This document shows, in pieces, positions 1 through 9,309 of a stretch of 64,000 nucleotides of DNA. The position numbers were made by a program, and so were the translations under genes. Position 1 is the first letter of the stretch; every line of letters begins with the position of its first letter. Under the pieces are notes generated by a model that ran no database searches, was not told the DNA's origin, and was given only the letters and a program-made list of their open reading frames with translations. The DNA lies in NCBI RefSeq assembly GCF_010728325.1, contig NZ_AP022570.1, positions 2,666,001 through 2,730,000 of the forward strand. Direction: 5' to 3'. The DNA is from Mycolicibacterium poriferae. Its GTDB lineage: Bacteria > Actinomycetota > Actinomycetes > Mycobacteriales > Mycobacteriaceae.

Positions 1-482
1 GTGACATCGCCGCGGCCGTGCTGCTGGCCACCTGGGTGCCGATGTTCGCCGCGTTCTCGGCGCTGCTGATCTTCGCCGACGACGGCGGGGTCCGGGTCTT
101 CACCGTCATCGTCACCGTCGTGTTCGCCGACATCGGTGGTTACGTCGCCGGGGTGCTGTTCGGCCGGCATCTCATGGTCCCGGCGATCAGCCCGAAGAAG
201 TCGTGGGAGGGGTTGGGCGGCTCGCTGCTGTTCGGTATCGGCGCCGCGGTGGTGACCGTCACGTTCCTGCTCGACAAGCCCGCCTGGGTCGGTGTGCCGC
301 TCGGGCTGATGTTGGTGATCACCGGAGTTCTCGGCGATCTGGTCGAGTCTCAGGTCAAGCGCGACCTGGGGATCAAGGACATGGGAACGCTGCTGCCGGG
401 CCACGGCGGGCTGATGGACCGCATCGATGCGATGCTGCCCTCGGCAGTCGCCGGCTGGGCCGTGCTGACTCTGCTGGCCTGA
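1..482 (+). CDS. cdsA: Phosphatidate cytidylyltransferase, 3' part
   Basis: This is the C-terminal part of the integral membrane enzyme that makes CDP-diacylglycerol from phosphatidate and CTP, the precursor of PI, PG and cardiolipin. The 5' end lies outside the window; the open frame begins at base 3. Several hydrophobic segments are visible, and the CDP-alcohol cytidylyltransferase signature is complete near the C-terminus: SQVKRDLGIKDMG followed by LLPGHGGLMDRID. The neighbouring rlmN 54 bases downstream in the same direction is the usual mycobacterial order. Confidence 0.95.
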   Translation, partial: DIAAAVLLATWVPMFAAFSALLIFADDGGVRVFTVIVTVVFADIGGYVAGVLFGRHLMVPAISPKKSWEGLGGSLLFGIGAAVVTVTFLLDKPAWVGVPLGLMLVITGVLGDLVESQVKRDLGIKDMGTLLPGHGGLMDRIDAMLPSAVAGWAVLTLLA

Positions 483-536
483 CCCGGCTCTGACCGAACG
501 GCCCGCAACCGCAGGAGTGCGATACTGGACTACGTC

Positions 537-1631
537 ATGTCCAAATCCCTGCCGCTCGTCTTCGACCCTCCCCGCCGCGCGATGCCGCCGAGGCACTTCG
601 CCGACCTCGACGACGCCGCCCGGGCCGCGGCGGTCGCCGACCTGGGACTGCCGGCGTTCCGTGGAAAACAGCTGGCCAACCAGTACTTCAACCGGCTCAT
701 CGCCGATCCGGCGGAGATGACGGATCTGCCCGCCGGAGTCCGTGACCAGCTGGGCGAGGCGCTGTTCCCGCCGCTGCTGAAGCCGCTGCGCGAGATCGAA
801 TGCGACGCGGGGGAGACCCGCAAGGTTCTGTGGCGCGCCGTCGACGCCACGACGTTCGAGTCGGTGCTGATGCGATACCCGGACCGCAACACGGTGTGTA
901 TCTCGTCGCAGGCGGGCTGCGGAATGGCCTGCCCGTTCTGCGCGACCGGACAGGGTGGACTCAAGCGCAATCTGTCGACGGCCGAGATCCTCGAGCAGGT
1001 CCGCGCGGCCGGCGCCGAGCTGCGCCACCGGGACGCGCGCCTGTCGAACATCGTGTTCATGGGCATGGGGGAGCCGCTGGCCAACTACAGCCGGGTGCTG
1101 GCTGCGGTGCGGCGCATCATCGCGGCGCCACCCGGCGGCTTCGGGATCTCCGCGCGGTCGGTGACGGTATCGACGGTCGGGCTGGCACCGGCGATCCGCA
1201 AGCTCGCCGACGAGCGGCTCAATGTCACGCTGGCGTTGTCGCTGCATGCGCCCGACGACGAGCTCCGCGACACGTTGGTGCCGGTCAACAACCGGTGGAA
1301 GGTCAGCGAGGTTCTCGATGCCGCGCGCTACTACGCCGATGTCACCGGTCGCCGGGTGTCCATCGAATACGCGTTGATCCGCGACGTCAACGACCAGCCG
1401 TGGCGGGCCGATCTGCTAGGCAAGCGCCTGCACGGCGCGCTCGGGGCCCTCGCTCACGTCAACCTGATCCCGCTCAACCCCACCCCGGGCAGCGAATGGG
1501 ACGCCAGTCCCAAACCCGTCGAACGTGAATTCGTCCGGCGGGTGCGCGAGCGGGGTGTGTCCTGCACCGTGCGCGACACCCGCGGTCGCGAGATCGCGGC
1601 CGCGTGCGGGCAGCTCGCCGCTCAGGGCTGA
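537..1631 (+). CDS. rlmN: 23S rRNA (adenine2503-C2)-methyltransferase RlmN
   Basis: Radical-SAM enzyme that methylates C2 of A2503 in 23S rRNA, and C2 of A37 in some tRNAs, through a methyl-cysteine intermediate. The 364 residues match the family length. The [4Fe-4S]/SAM motif CGMACPFC gives C128, C132 and C135. The second conserved pair, C121 (in VCISSQAGC) and C343 (in [11 protein letters not shown]), corresponds to the methyl carrier and its partner in E. coli RlmN. The GMGEP motif of radical-SAM proteins is also present. The ATG at 537 is the first start compatible with the family N-terminus. Confidence 0.97.
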   Translation: MSKSLPLVFDPPRRAMPPRHFADLDDAARAAAVADLGLPAFRGKQLANQYFNRLIADPAEMTDLPAGVRDQLGEALFPPLLKPLREIECDAGETRKVLWRAVDATTFESVLMRYPDRNTVCISSQAGCGMACPFCATGQGGLKRNLSTAEILEQVRAAGAELRHRDARLSNIVFMGMGEPLANYSRVLAAVRRIIAAPPGGFGISARSVTVSTVGLAPAIRKLADERLNVTLALSLHAPDDELRDTLVPVNNRWKVSEVLDAARYYADVTGRRVSIEYALIRDVNDQPWRADLLGKRLHGALGALAHVNLIPLNPTPGSEWDASPKPVEREFVRRVRERGVSCTVRDTRGREIAAACGQLAAQG

Positions 1632-1670
1632 CGCCGCACCGTCAGGCGTTCCGGCGTCGCGATGGGCTTG

Positions 1671-4600
1671 TCAGCTCAACGGATAGTCCACCACGGTCGC
1701 CACCGGCCCCTGCGCCGCGAGGCCGGATGCCGCTTCGATCCACTGGCCGGTGACGATCATCGTCAGGTTGGGCAGATTCACCACGTAGTCGCCGTAGGTG
1801 CGTAGGTAGGGATCGCCGACGTAGATGGCGCCGCCGTAGTCGGGTAGCAGATTCTGCACGACCGTGCTCGATTCCGAGTCTTTGACCTGGACCGAACTGT
1901 TGTACAGCACGGAGGCCTCGATCTCGAGCTGCAGTCCGATGAATACGCCGGCCTTCTCCTTGAGCTTGATTCCCCCGCCGGCTGCCCAGCTCGCAGACTC
2001 CGTCTTGGTGGTGGTGATGGTGTAGTAGTACGAGTTCGTCTGCGAGCCCAGATTGACTTGCTGCTGAACGGGTCCCGATGTCGGCGCGTTGTAGTACGTA
2101 TCGCCGGTGACGTTGATTCCGCATCCACCGGGCATCGCATCGCCATACCCCGGAGTGCACGCCACGTCGACCGCCGCGGACGCAAGATTCGGGGTGTTGG
2201 TGACGTCCATCCGCCCGGGCGTCGAGTACGGATAGATCAGGTACATGATTCCGGTGTCCCGGTCTGCGTCGTCACCGATGCATCCCGCGGTCTGGCAGGT
2301 GACCAGCGGTGCGCTGCCTCCGTTGAAGACCTTGAGCTCCGCTTTGATGTCGATTCCCGTCGAATTCGTCCACGTCACGTACGCTTCCTGGTCCACGAAG
2401 ACGTTGTAGTCGACCTCGATGTCGATCCTTTCGAACGGTTGCAGGACGAAGCCTTTCGTCGGGGAGTCGTCGCCTTCGTATTCGCCGGTGATGTTGCTCA
2501 GCGTCTGCGCGTACGGCGAGAGGTTGATGATCTGGATTGTCTGAGAGCTGATGGCTCGGCCGGCGAACACGATGTTCGGCAGAACTTGGAAGGCCTTCAG
2601 CTGATCCCGCACGTAGCCTCCGATGATGCCGAAGAGCGACCTCGGTTTGGCTACGGGCGCCGGGAGGGGTGCCGCGATGTCGGGTGTCGTCACAAAGCCC
2701 ACGGTGTCCGTCTCCGGAGGCGTGGGTGTTGAATTCGAGTCGGGATACGGGTGCGGACCTGTCCCGATCTCCCAGTCGACGGTGGTGTAGGTGACCGCGA
2801 CCGGGTTTCCGTTCTCATCGATGACGCCCGACGGGGCCAGACTGACGTATTCGACGTCGGGAATCGTGATCGTGACACCCGAATTGGTCAGCGTCATGGT
2901 GACGTAGTCGTGGTACTGCGGGTACTGCACGTAGATCTGACCGTAGCTTCCCGGCGGCACGTCCAGGTCGACCTGTGTTTCGGTGGTGAAGCCGTCGCTC
3001 CAGCTGTGGCCGTACTTCTGTTGCACCAACGCGCCGATCTCCGTCTGGAAAGCCAACGGGCCGAGCGAGAAGTTCAACGAGGTGCCGGCGACGATCTTGA
3101 GGTTTTCCTCGACACCGCTGGTCTTGGTGACCTCGTGGACGACCTTGTACCTGTTGGTGGAGATCACCGTTCCGTCGTTGAACAGGCTGTTGCCGACCTG
3201 CTTGGGTGCGCTGAGCCGAACCCGCTCGTCGACGACTTCCTGAGTGCAGGTGCCCGAAACCTTGCACAGCGCCGCGGCCACGAGTGCTTGGCCGACGGGA
3301 TCGGTGCTGTCGATGGTGACCACCGTGCCGGCCTCAGGTAGGAGAACCAACGTTTCGCGCAGTGAGATGAGCGAGGGACCGTTGATGGATTCCGGGGTCT
3401 CGAAGATGACGGTCTGGATCCTGCTGTTCGTCGTCGTCGCGACAGCGCCGCCCGCCTCGACGTCGACACTGACGGTTGTGGAACCGTCCGACCACGTCAT
3501 CGTGCCCGCGTAGGTCCAGTCGTCGTCGTGGTAGCTGTTGCCCTGATAGAACGCGAGCTCGACCTGGCGGGCGTTGTCGAGGACGAACCCTTGCTGTGGG
3601 CCGTAGGTCAGCGGAAGCTTGGTGTCGAGGTCGGACAGCGTCACCGCCCTGCCGGTCAGGTTGAGCACGGTGACTTCGTTGCGGACCCAGGGGAGATAGA
3701 TCTCGCCGGTTGGGTTGCAGACGTCGTCGCGGCACGCGCCAGGGGGGACGGGGTCGGCGCGGATGCCGAGGATCAGGCCGCCGAGCTCGGTGAGCAGTGT
3801 CCCAACGGGTTTCAGCAGAGTGTGCACGGCCAGAGCCAACCGGCCGAATGGACCGCTCGGATTCGCCGGCTCCGGTGCCGCGCCCGGAGCCAACACCGGG
3901 GTGAGGATGGCTTGCTCGGCCTTCTTCTCCCGCTGCGTGCCGGCCGCCGGCACCCGGTCTGCCGGGGTCGCCGCAGTGTCGGTCACCAGTGCGGGCACAT
4001 CCGGTGTCTCCGTCGCCGAAGATTCTGCGACGGTGTCGACGTCGGCATTGACGGTGGTTTCTGCAGAAACGTCCGCCGATGCGGGAGGCGCCAAGGGGTG
4101 GTCGGCGACTTTTTCGGCGCGCCAACGCCTGTCATCGCCCTGCTCGGTGTCGATGTCGTCGGTGGACGAGGTGCTGCCCGGCGGCCCGGGGTCGGAGGCC
4201 GTCTGCTCGTGTTCTGCATCGGGCTGCTGAGACGTCGAGTCGTCCGCAACGTCGGCTGCCGCATCGTCTGTCTCGTCCGCGGAGGCGTCGGCCGACTCCA
4301 TCACATCGTGGTCGGCGGAGGATTCCGGCGTGGGCGCGCTCGGAGTGCCGGTGTCGCCGGCGTCGTCGAGGTCATCGGTGGGCTCCGACGAATCCTCAGT
4401 CAGTGACTCAGCGTCGCGCTGACTCTCCGGGTCGTCCTCCCGGCGTGATGACAGGTGGGCGCCACGCTGCTGGCCTGGGGTGGAGGCATCGTCGCGGTCG
4501 GAGGAAACTGTATGTCGCGCAGTCGATCCGCTCGCGCGACCCTCGGATGCCGAGCTCGACTCCGAGGAGGCCGACGAGGCGCCGTCCGGTCCGTCGTCTG

Positions 4601-4760
4601 CGTACGCGACGCCGGCCCCGCCGACGAGAGCCGCACCGATGCCCACCGTGATCGCCCCCGCGCCCAGCCAGGCACAGGGTTCGATCCGCGATGTTCGGTC
4701 CCGCGGCCGGGTCCCGGTGGTCGCCCTACTGCTCTGCCGACGTCGTGCCCGAGCTGACAT
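1671..4760 (-). CDS. Large exported protein with acidic stalk and duplicated aerolysin-like beta modules
   Basis: A 1029-residue protein I cannot name. Residues about 23-56 look like a long mycobacterial signal peptide (hydrophobic GAGAITVGIGAALVGGAG, then AYADD as a cleavage region). Residues about 57-290 are a low-complexity Ser/Asp/Glu/Thr stalk. The rest is beta-rich and internally duplicated. A first module has NLTGRAVTLSDL and GFVLDNARQVEL (about residue 366) and recurs as NLSPYAQTLSNI and GFVLQPFERIDI (about 742). A second segment rich in alternating Ser/Thr (about 530-610, around TNRYKVVHEVTKTSGVEENL) recurs at about 907-990 (TNSYYYTITTTKTESASW). Such strands recall aerolysin/ETX-MTX2 stems; that resemblance is my inference. 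Cys pairs in both copies could form disulfides. It lies convergent to rlmN. Confidence 0.7.
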   Translation of the reverse strand: MSARARRRQSSRATTGTRPRDRTSRIEPCAWLGAGAITVGIGAALVGGAGVAYADDGPDGASSASSESSSASEGRASGSTARHTVSSDRDDASTPGQQRGAHLSSRREDDPESQRDAESLTEDSSEPTDDLDDAGDTGTPSAPTPESSADHDVMESADASADETDDAAADVADDSTSQQPDAEHEQTASDPGPPGSTSSTDDIDTEQGDDRRWRAEKVADHPLAPPASADVSAETTVNADVDTVAESSATETPDVPALVTDTAATPADRVPAAGTQREKKAEQAILTPVLAPGAAPEPANPSGPFGRLALAVHTLLKPVGTLLTELGGLILGIRADPVPPGACRDDVCNPTGEIYLPWVRNEVTVLNLTGRAVTLSDLDTKLPLTYGPQQGFVLDNARQVELAFYQGNSYHDDDWTYAGTMTWSDGSTTVSVDVEAGGAVATTTNSRIQTVIFETPESINGPSLISLRETLVLLPEAGTVVTIDSTDPVGQALVAAALCKVSGTCTQEVVDERVRLSAPKQVGNSLFNDGTVISTNRYKVVHEVTKTSGVEENLKIVAGTSLNFSLGPLAFQTEIGALVQQKYGHSWSDGFTTETQVDLDVPPGSYGQIYVQYPQYHDYVTMTLTNSGVTITIPDVEYVSLAPSGVIDENGNPVAVTYTTVDWEIGTGPHPYPDSNSTPTPPETDTVGFVTTPDIAAPLPAPVAKPRSLFGIIGGYVRDQLKAFQVLPNIVFAGRAISSQTIQIINLSPYAQTLSNITGEYEGDDSPTKGFVLQPFERIDIEVDYNVFVDQEAYVTWTNSTGIDIKAELKVFNGGSAPLVTCQTAGCIGDDADRDTGIMYLIYPYSTPGRMDVTNTPNLASAAVDVACTPGYGDAMPGGCGINVTGDTYYNAPTSGPVQQQVNLGSQTNSYYYTITTTKTESASWAAGGGIKLKEKAGVFIGLQLEIEASVLYNSSVQVKDSESSTVVQNLLPDYGGAIYVGDPYLRTYGDYVVNLPNLTMIVTGQWIEAASGLAAQGPVATVVDYPLS

Positions 4761-5056
4761 CGAGGACCTCTTCTCACGAGGGTATGCACCAGCAAAGCCG
4801 GAAAGCGCCGAAATGCGCAGCTTTTTCTACCACACCCCGGCGACTGTCGGTGCCCCGGAATCCATGCCCGTGCGTTGTTGGTGAATTCGGCCATTGACGT
4901 TGATGGCCAGTTGATCCCAGAGAAGGCACGGGTCAGAAGCGTGGTGCTCCACAACCCAGGTCAGCGTCACTTCTCCGGAGTGCTGCACGCCGCACCTGCC
5001 GGTAACCTTGGCAAATATTGACGTTCACCAACAGTTTGGCTTCGTACAACCGCAGG
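4761..5056. other. Intergenic region upstream of the large exported protein
   Basis: About 300 bases without a supported gene. It must hold the promoter of the 1029-aa protein on the minus strand and the end of the SnoaL operon arriving from the right. The word ATTGACGTT occurs twice, near 4894 and 5018, and GCCAT-N8-ATGGC is a short inverted repeat near 4892. I see no convincing terminator and no RNA gene. Confidence 0.4.
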
Positions 5057-5491
5057 TCATCCGCCGGTGGGCGGATTGACGAACCAGATGTTGTCCTCGC
5101 GCAGTGCGCGGCTGCGCCAGCCGTCGTCGGTGCGCACCAGCTCGTGGTGGTAGTAGCCACCGCATCTGCTCTGCTCGGCCATCCCGGGCAGGAGCATCGG
5201 GTTGTAGAACATCGCCCGCACCGTGGCAGTGTCACCGCCGGGATGGATGTCACAGTCGATGTTGGTGATGTAGTGCATGCTCCACGGGACGGAGCCGAAA
5301 CCCGCCGACAACCAGTCAGCGACCTCGTCGCGCAGACCGGCGGCCGCGCCCGCTGACGAGTAGTCGATGTACGCGTCGTCGGTGAACACCGAGCGGTACA
5401 GTTCCCAGTCCTTGGTATCGACGGCCCGCGCGTATCGGTACAGCAACGCCCTGATCTGCAGTTCGTCGTCCACGCGCGCGACATCCGTCAT
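5057..5491 (-). CDS. SnoaL/NTF2-like protein (nuclear transport factor 2 fold), second copy
   Basis: A 144-residue protein of the SnoaL-like / NTF2 fold, a family of small cone-shaped isomerases, dehydratases and hydroxylase partners. The segment ALLYRYARAVDTKDWELYRS followed by FTDDAYIDYS is the typical first helix pair and strand. HYITNIDCDI and GGYYHHELVRTDDGWRSRAL are the later strands. The ATG at 5491 overlaps the stop of the upstream copy as TGATG, so translation is probably coupled. Last gene of the aldehyde dehydrogenase operon. Substrate unknown. Confidence 0.85.
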   Translation of the reverse strand: MTDVARVDDELQIRALLYRYARAVDTKDWELYRSVFTDDAYIDYSSAGAAAGLRDEVADWLSAGFGSVPWSMHYITNIDCDIHPGGDTATVRAMFYNPMLLPGMAEQSRCGGYYHHELVRTDDGWRSRALREDNIWFVNPPTGG

Positions 5492-5901
5492 CAGACCACC
5501 TCCAGTCGCAGCTCGCGGATGCGCCAGCCGACCGCCGTTCTGACGACCTCGTCGTACCAACGGCCGTGGAAGAACGTCATGTCCGAGGCGCCGGGCAGGC
5601 GCACCGCGTTGAACCACATCGCCACGACGTGAGCACTGTCTCCCGAAATCGTGGCCTCGACGTTGGTGAGGTAGTGCATGCCGACCGACAAGGATGCCTG
5701 CTGCTGTTCCAGATACTCCACCGCGTCGTCGATGCCGCCGGTGAAGAGTCCTGCAGCGGAGTAGTCCACGTGCCCGTCGTCGGTGAACGTTGCGCGGTAG
5801 GCGCCCCAGTCCTTGAGGTCGACGGCATAGCAGTACCGGGTCAGCAGGCCCTCGAGGTGCACCTCGTCGCTCAGCCGTTGCCGATATCCAGCGACATTCA
5901 T
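5491..5901 (-). CDS. SnoaL/NTF2-like protein, first copy
   Basis: A 136-residue NTF2-fold protein clearly paralogous to the next gene: LLTRYCYAVDLKDWGAYRAT and FTDDGHVDYSAAG match the downstream copy nearly position for position, as does HYLTNVEATI. Its ATG overlaps the aldehyde dehydrogenase stop as ATGA, so three genes (aldehyde dehydrogenase and two SnoaL-like proteins) form one operon. Two diverged copies side by side suggest a heterodimer or two related dehydration/isomerisation steps; this is inference. Confidence 0.85.
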   Translation of the reverse strand: MNVAGYRQRLSDEVHLEGLLTRYCYAVDLKDWGAYRATFTDDGHVDYSAAGLFTGGIDDAVEYLEQQQASLSVGMHYLTNVEATISGDSAHVVAMWFNAVRLPGASDMTFFHGRWYDEVVRTAVGWRIRELRLEVV

Positions 5902-7382
5902 TCAGGCATGCCGATGGTTTTGGCGTCGAGGTACTCCTTGTAGCCTTCTTCGCCGTTGCGGTAGCCCAGTCCGCTCTGTTTGGTGCCGCCGAAGGGGCTG
6001 CCGATGCCGAAGTGGCTCTTGCCGTTGATGGTGACGTTGCCGGTGCGCATGCGACAGGCGATGGCGAAGGCGCGGTCGACGTCGGCGCTGCTGACCTCGC
6101 CGGACAGGCCGTAGATGGTGTTGTTGGCGATCGCGACGGCGTCGTCGTCGGTGTCATAGGGCGTCACGGTGAGCACCGGACCGAAGATCTCTTCCTGTGC
6201 GATCACCGAGTCCGGGTCGACGTCGGCGAGCAGGGTCGGCTGGGTGTAATAGCCCACAGGCAGGTTCTGCGGGATGCCGCCGCCGGTGATCAGGCGCGCA
6301 CCGGCCTCGACGCCGCTGCGGATCAGTCCGAGCACTTTCTGGCGCTGGGTCTCGCTGATCTGGGGGCCCTGCATGGTGCCCGGCGTCCACGGGTCGCCGA
6401 CCGGGAAGTTCTCCATCATGGTCTTGAGGATCTCGATGCCTTCGTCGTAGCGGCTGCGCGGCAACAGGATCCGGCTGGGCAGGATGCAGCTCTGGCCCGA
6501 CATGACACAGGCCATCATCGCCGCCATCGGCAACGCGGCGTTGAAGTCGGCGTCGTCGAGGACGATGTGGGCGCTCTTGCCGCCGAGCTCGAGCAGCGTC
6601 TTCTTCACCGTCGCAGCCCCGGCGGCCAGGATCGCGCGCCCGGTGGCGGTCGAGCCGGTGAAGGTGATCATGTCCACGCGCGGGTCCGCCGACAGCGCCG
6701 CACCGACCTCGTTGGCGTTGGAGGTGACCACGTTGAACACCCCGGCGGGAATGTCGGTCTCCTCGGCGACGATGCGCCCGTATTCGCTGCCCGACCACGG
6801 GGTCAGCTGGGCGGGTTTGAGGACCACGGTGTTGCCGGCCATCAGCGCGGGCACCGTCTCGGCGATGTTGAGGTAGAACGGCACGTTCCACGGGGTGATC
6901 GCGCCGACCACGCCGACCGGTTCGTAGTGGATCTTGCGCCGGGCCGGGCCCAGCGCGGTCTCGTGCACGCCGTTGTCGACCAGATAGTCGAAGTTCTTGC
7001 CGTGCTCGGCCCAGTGGGTGACTTCGGCGATCGGGCTCTCGATCTGGCTGCCGGTGACCGTGACCGGGCAGCCGACCTCGGTGATCAGGATCCGGCGCAG
7101 CCGCTCTTTGTCGCGTTCCAGCGCCTGCGCCAGCTGGGTCAGGCAGTGGTAACGAAAGTCCAGGTCACGCGACCAGTCGGTGGTGTCAAAGGCGCGCCGT
7201 GCCGCACCGACCGCGCGTCCCATGTCCTCGACCGTGCCGTCGGTGGCCTGACCGGCGACCTGCTCGCTGGCCGGGTGGATGACATCGAAAGTGGCACCGC
7301 CGGCGGTCGACTGCAGTTCACCGTCGATGAGCATGCGTGGTTCGCCGGCCAGCACACCGGTCTCGGTCTCAGCTGTCGTCAT
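5898..7382 (-). CDS. NAD(P)-dependent aldehyde dehydrogenase
   Basis: A 494-residue ALDH superfamily enzyme that oxidises an aldehyde to a carboxylate in the cytosol. Seen: Rossmann region GVVGAITPWNVPF, lysine in VVLKPAQLTPWS, glycine motif FTGSTATGRAI, general-base glutamate in LELGGKSAH, catalytic cysteine in MSGQSCILPSR, and the C-terminal EIFGPVLTV and SPFGGTKQSGLG. I chose the ATG at 7382 rather than an upstream codon because the TAAAGC -10-like element of operator B ends 8 bases before it, which would give a leaderless transcript. First gene of a three-gene operon. Confidence 0.93.
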   Translation of the reverse strand: MTTAETETGVLAGEPRMLIDGELQSTAGGATFDVIHPASEQVAGQATDGTVEDMGRAVGAARRAFDTTDWSRDLDFRYHCLTQLAQALERDKERLRRILITEVGCPVTVTGSQIESPIAEVTHWAEHGKNFDYLVDNGVHETALGPARRKIHYEPVGVVGAITPWNVPFYLNIAETVPALMAGNTVVLKPAQLTPWSGSEYGRIVAEETDIPAGVFNVVTSNANEVGAALSADPRVDMITFTGSTATGRAILAAGAATVKKTLLELGGKSAHIVLDDADFNAALPMAAMMACVMSGQSCILPSRILLPRSRYDEGIEILKTMMENFPVGDPWTPGTMQGPQISETQRQKVLGLIRSGVEAGARLITGGGIPQNLPVGYYTQPTLLADVDPDSVIAQEEIFGPVLTVTPYDTDDDAVAIANNTIYGLSGEVSSADVDRAFAIACRMRTGNVTINGKSHFGIGSPFGGTKQSGLGYRNGEEGYKEYLDAKTIGMPE

Positions 7383-7392
7383 GACAGTCAGC

Positions 7393-7418
7393 TTTACAAG
7401 AAATCGCCCGAGTGTCAC
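7393..7418 (-). promoter_or_regulatory. Island operator B (TTTACA-N14-TGTCAC)
   Basis: 26-bp imperfect palindrome in front of the aldehyde dehydrogenase operon. Read on the minus strand it is GTGACA, 16 bases, TAAAGC, so it also looks like a -35/-10 pair whose -10 ends 8 bases before the ATG at 7382. One of eight island copies with identical arm spacing. Confidence 0.7.
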
Positions 7419-7447
7419 GCGTTCGTGACGACCGGGCCGAGCCGCTG

Positions 7448-7993
7448 TCAGCCGGTCTTGATGCCCACCGCGTGCCGCAGCTGCGCCAGGAACTGGTCGT
7501 CATCGTCGCTGCGCACGATGTAGTGCGACACCGCCACACGGATGGCCGTCGCCGCCTTGACGGCGCCGTTGGGGCCCGGAAGCAGCTTCTCCAGCTGGGC
7601 GCGCATGTCCGGAATGATGTGTCCCAGCCGCGCGATCACGACCTCGGGCTCGATATCGACGACTCGAACCCCGGAGTAGGAGCGCTGATAGGCGACGATG
7701 AACTGCATCGCGGCATCGACGCGCTCGTTGCCGCGCAGACCGGCGGTGGCCTTCGCGATGCCGGTTTCGAACATTTCCCGCTCATAGATCCCGAACGCTT
7801 CGAGCAGGGCCGCCTTGTCGGCGAACCACCGATACAGCGTGGGGCGTGACACCCCGGCCTGCAGGGCCACCTCGGACAGGCTGAGCTTGGTCTGACCGTG
7901 ACGGCCCAGCACTTCGGCCGTCGCGGCCAGGATGCGGTTTCTCGTCGAGGTGTCCTCGGCGAGTTCGGGGCGCTCGGATGCTGGGTGGTTCAC
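7448..7993 (-). CDS. TetR-family repressor 1 of the catabolic island
   Basis: A 181-residue TetR/AcrR-type regulator. The N-terminal HTH is clear: RILAATAEVLGRHG, LSLSEVALQAGVSRPTLYRW. The body is helical ligand-binding domain. It is closely similar to the second TetR at 12879-13454, including the recognition helix (SRPTLYRWF against SRPTLYRYF) and DIEPEVVIAR against DVEPDQVIRR, so both probably read the same operator. GTG start at 7993; operator A lies 14 bases upstream, suggesting autoregulation. Transcribed toward the aldehyde dehydrogenase operon. Confidence 0.92.
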   Translation of the reverse strand: MNHPASERPELAEDTSTRNRILAATAEVLGRHGQTKLSLSEVALQAGVSRPTLYRWFADKAALLEAFGIYEREMFETGIAKATAGLRGNERVDAAMQFIVAYQRSYSGVRVVDIEPEVVIARLGHIIPDMRAQLEKLLPGPNGAVKAATAIRVAVSHYIVRSDDDDQFLAQLRHAVGIKTG

Positions 7994-8006
7994 GTACCTG
8001 GCCTGT

Positions 8007-8032
8007 CTTACGGGTTCGACAACGATCGTAAA
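8007..8032. promoter_or_regulatory. Island operator A (CTTACG-N14-CGTAAA)
   Basis: Diverged member of the island palindrome family with the same 14-base spacing but C/G in place of A/T at the inner arm position, 14 bases upstream of the GTG start of TetR 1. Likely the autoregulatory site. Confidence 0.55.
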
Positions 8033-8075
8033 GCGTCCCGTCGGTACAGACCGACGGCACGCCCGGCAATGTCGG

Positions 8076-9224
8076 TCACAACGACTTCCTGAGCAGCGCC
8101 ACAGTCTCGAGGTCAGCCAGCGCCGCCAGGCTGCGGTCCACGCCCTTGAGGGCGATGTCCTCGGCTTGCATGCCGCCCATCCCCGCCGTGATCAGCGCCG
8201 CCACATACGGATACAGCGCAGCCTGGCGGTAGCGATCCCACAGATCGTCTCGGTCGAGCTCCGGTCCGCCGCCGGCGGACAGCGCGCCCCGATAGACATC
8301 CAGCAGCTCGCGCTGCGTGGCCTGGCGGTCCGCGGCCGTCATCGACGTCACCAACGTGTAGGCCAGCTCGCGGCTGGGGTGACCGCGACGCACAGCCTGC
8401 CAGTCCAGCAGCCCGGCCCGGCCGGCGCGGAAGTACACGTTTCCCGGGTGGGCGTCACCGTGCATGACGGCGTGCGGCCCGCGGTCGACGAGTGCGGCCA
8501 GTGCGCGATAGTTCTCGTTGATGAAGCGGCCGCGCTCCAGCGGCAGTTCGGTGCGCTGCGCCATCCGCTGCGCGGAGGTCCTCAGCAGCGGCGCGGTGAG
8601 CAGTGAGGCGCTGTCCGCCGACGCGGAGTACACCCAGCCCAGCGGACCGGTACCGGCCGCCTGCGGCAGTCGACCCCAGAACGTCCGGTGCAGCTGAGCC
8701 AACAGCTCGACCACCAGGGCGGCCCGGTCGGGATCGATCGGGTGCAGCGTGTCGGGGAATTCACACGGGGGTGCGCAGGGGTCCGCCAGGTCTTCGAGCA
8801 CCAGGACGAACCGGCCCGTCCACGGGTCGAAGGCGGAGCCGTACGACGTCGGCACCCCGGTCAGCTCGGGCGCCAGCTGGCGGTAGAAACGGGTCTCGGT
8901 GTCGGCGAGGTTGCCGAGTTCACCCATCAGCCGGGTGGCGACCGTCTCGGCCGCCATCTTGACGAACACGGACGCGGGGACGTCGTCGCCGGTCAGCGTG
9001 AGCCGCGCCCGCGAGGATGTCCCGGCATCACCGTCGATCACCTCGACCGAAGCCACGGGCCGCCCGATCAGTCGCGCCAACGCTGCCGCGTCGAGATCGG
9101 CAACGGTGCGGGGCGTCCGGCGCAGGCGCCCGATCGCCGCGTCGGTCCCGATCCGCCGCATACCGCGGCCCAGATGTGCTGCCAACCCGAGGGCGGGGGC
9201 CACCCGATCGTCGATGATGGACAC
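8076..9224 (-). CDS. Aminoglycoside phosphotransferase-like kinase (APH/ChoK fold)
   Basis: A 382-residue kinase-like protein. The catalytic Brenner motif is present as HGDAHPGNVYF, and the metal-binding aspartate as LLDWQAV, followed by RELAYTLVTSM. In mycobacteria such proteins near acyl-CoA dehydrogenases and CoA transferases are usually annotated as phosphotransferases of unknown substrate, not resistance enzymes; that is the likely case here. GTG start at 9224 is supported by AGGAGG six bases upstream. Divergent from the CoA transferase, with operator C between them. Confidence 0.85.
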   Translation of the reverse strand: MSIIDDRVAPALGLAAHLGRGMRRIGTDAAIGRLRRTPRTVADLDAAALARLIGRPVASVEVIDGDAGTSSRARLTLTGDDVPASVFVKMAAETVATRLMGELGNLADTETRFYRQLAPELTGVPTSYGSAFDPWTGRFVLVLEDLADPCAPPCEFPDTLHPIDPDRAALVVELLAQLHRTFWGRLPQAAGTGPLGWVYSASADSASLLTAPLLRTSAQRMAQRTELPLERGRFINENYRALAALVDRGPHAVMHGDAHPGNVYFRAGRAGLLDWQAVRRGHPSRELAYTLVTSMTAADRQATQRELLDVYRGALSAGGGPELDRDDLWDRYRQAALYPYVAALITAGMGGMQAEDIALKGVDRSLAALADLETVALLRKSL

Positions 9225-9261
9225 CGCGGGCCTCCTAGGCTCGAGCTGCAGCCCTCACAGG

Positions 9262-9287
9262 GTTACAAAGAGTCGGTCGTTTGTAAA
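9262..9287 (+). promoter_or_regulatory. Island operator C (GTTACA-N14-TGTAAA), most symmetric copy
   Basis: Nearly perfect palindrome between the divergent kinase and CoA transferase genes. Read toward the CoA transferase it gives GTTACA, 16 bases, TAAAGT, with a short leader containing AAGGGGAG before the ATG at 9310. It is the only copy in this orientation, matching the only strongly placed plus-strand target of that polarity. Confidence 0.7.
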
Positions 9288-9309
9288 GTGCCGAGAAGGG
9301 GAGTGGTGC

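Noticed and set aside
8076..9224. Aminoglycoside resistance gene
   Set aside because: The APH-like fold is present, but its context with CoA transferase and the island operator points to a metabolic or unknown kinase rather than a resistance enzyme.
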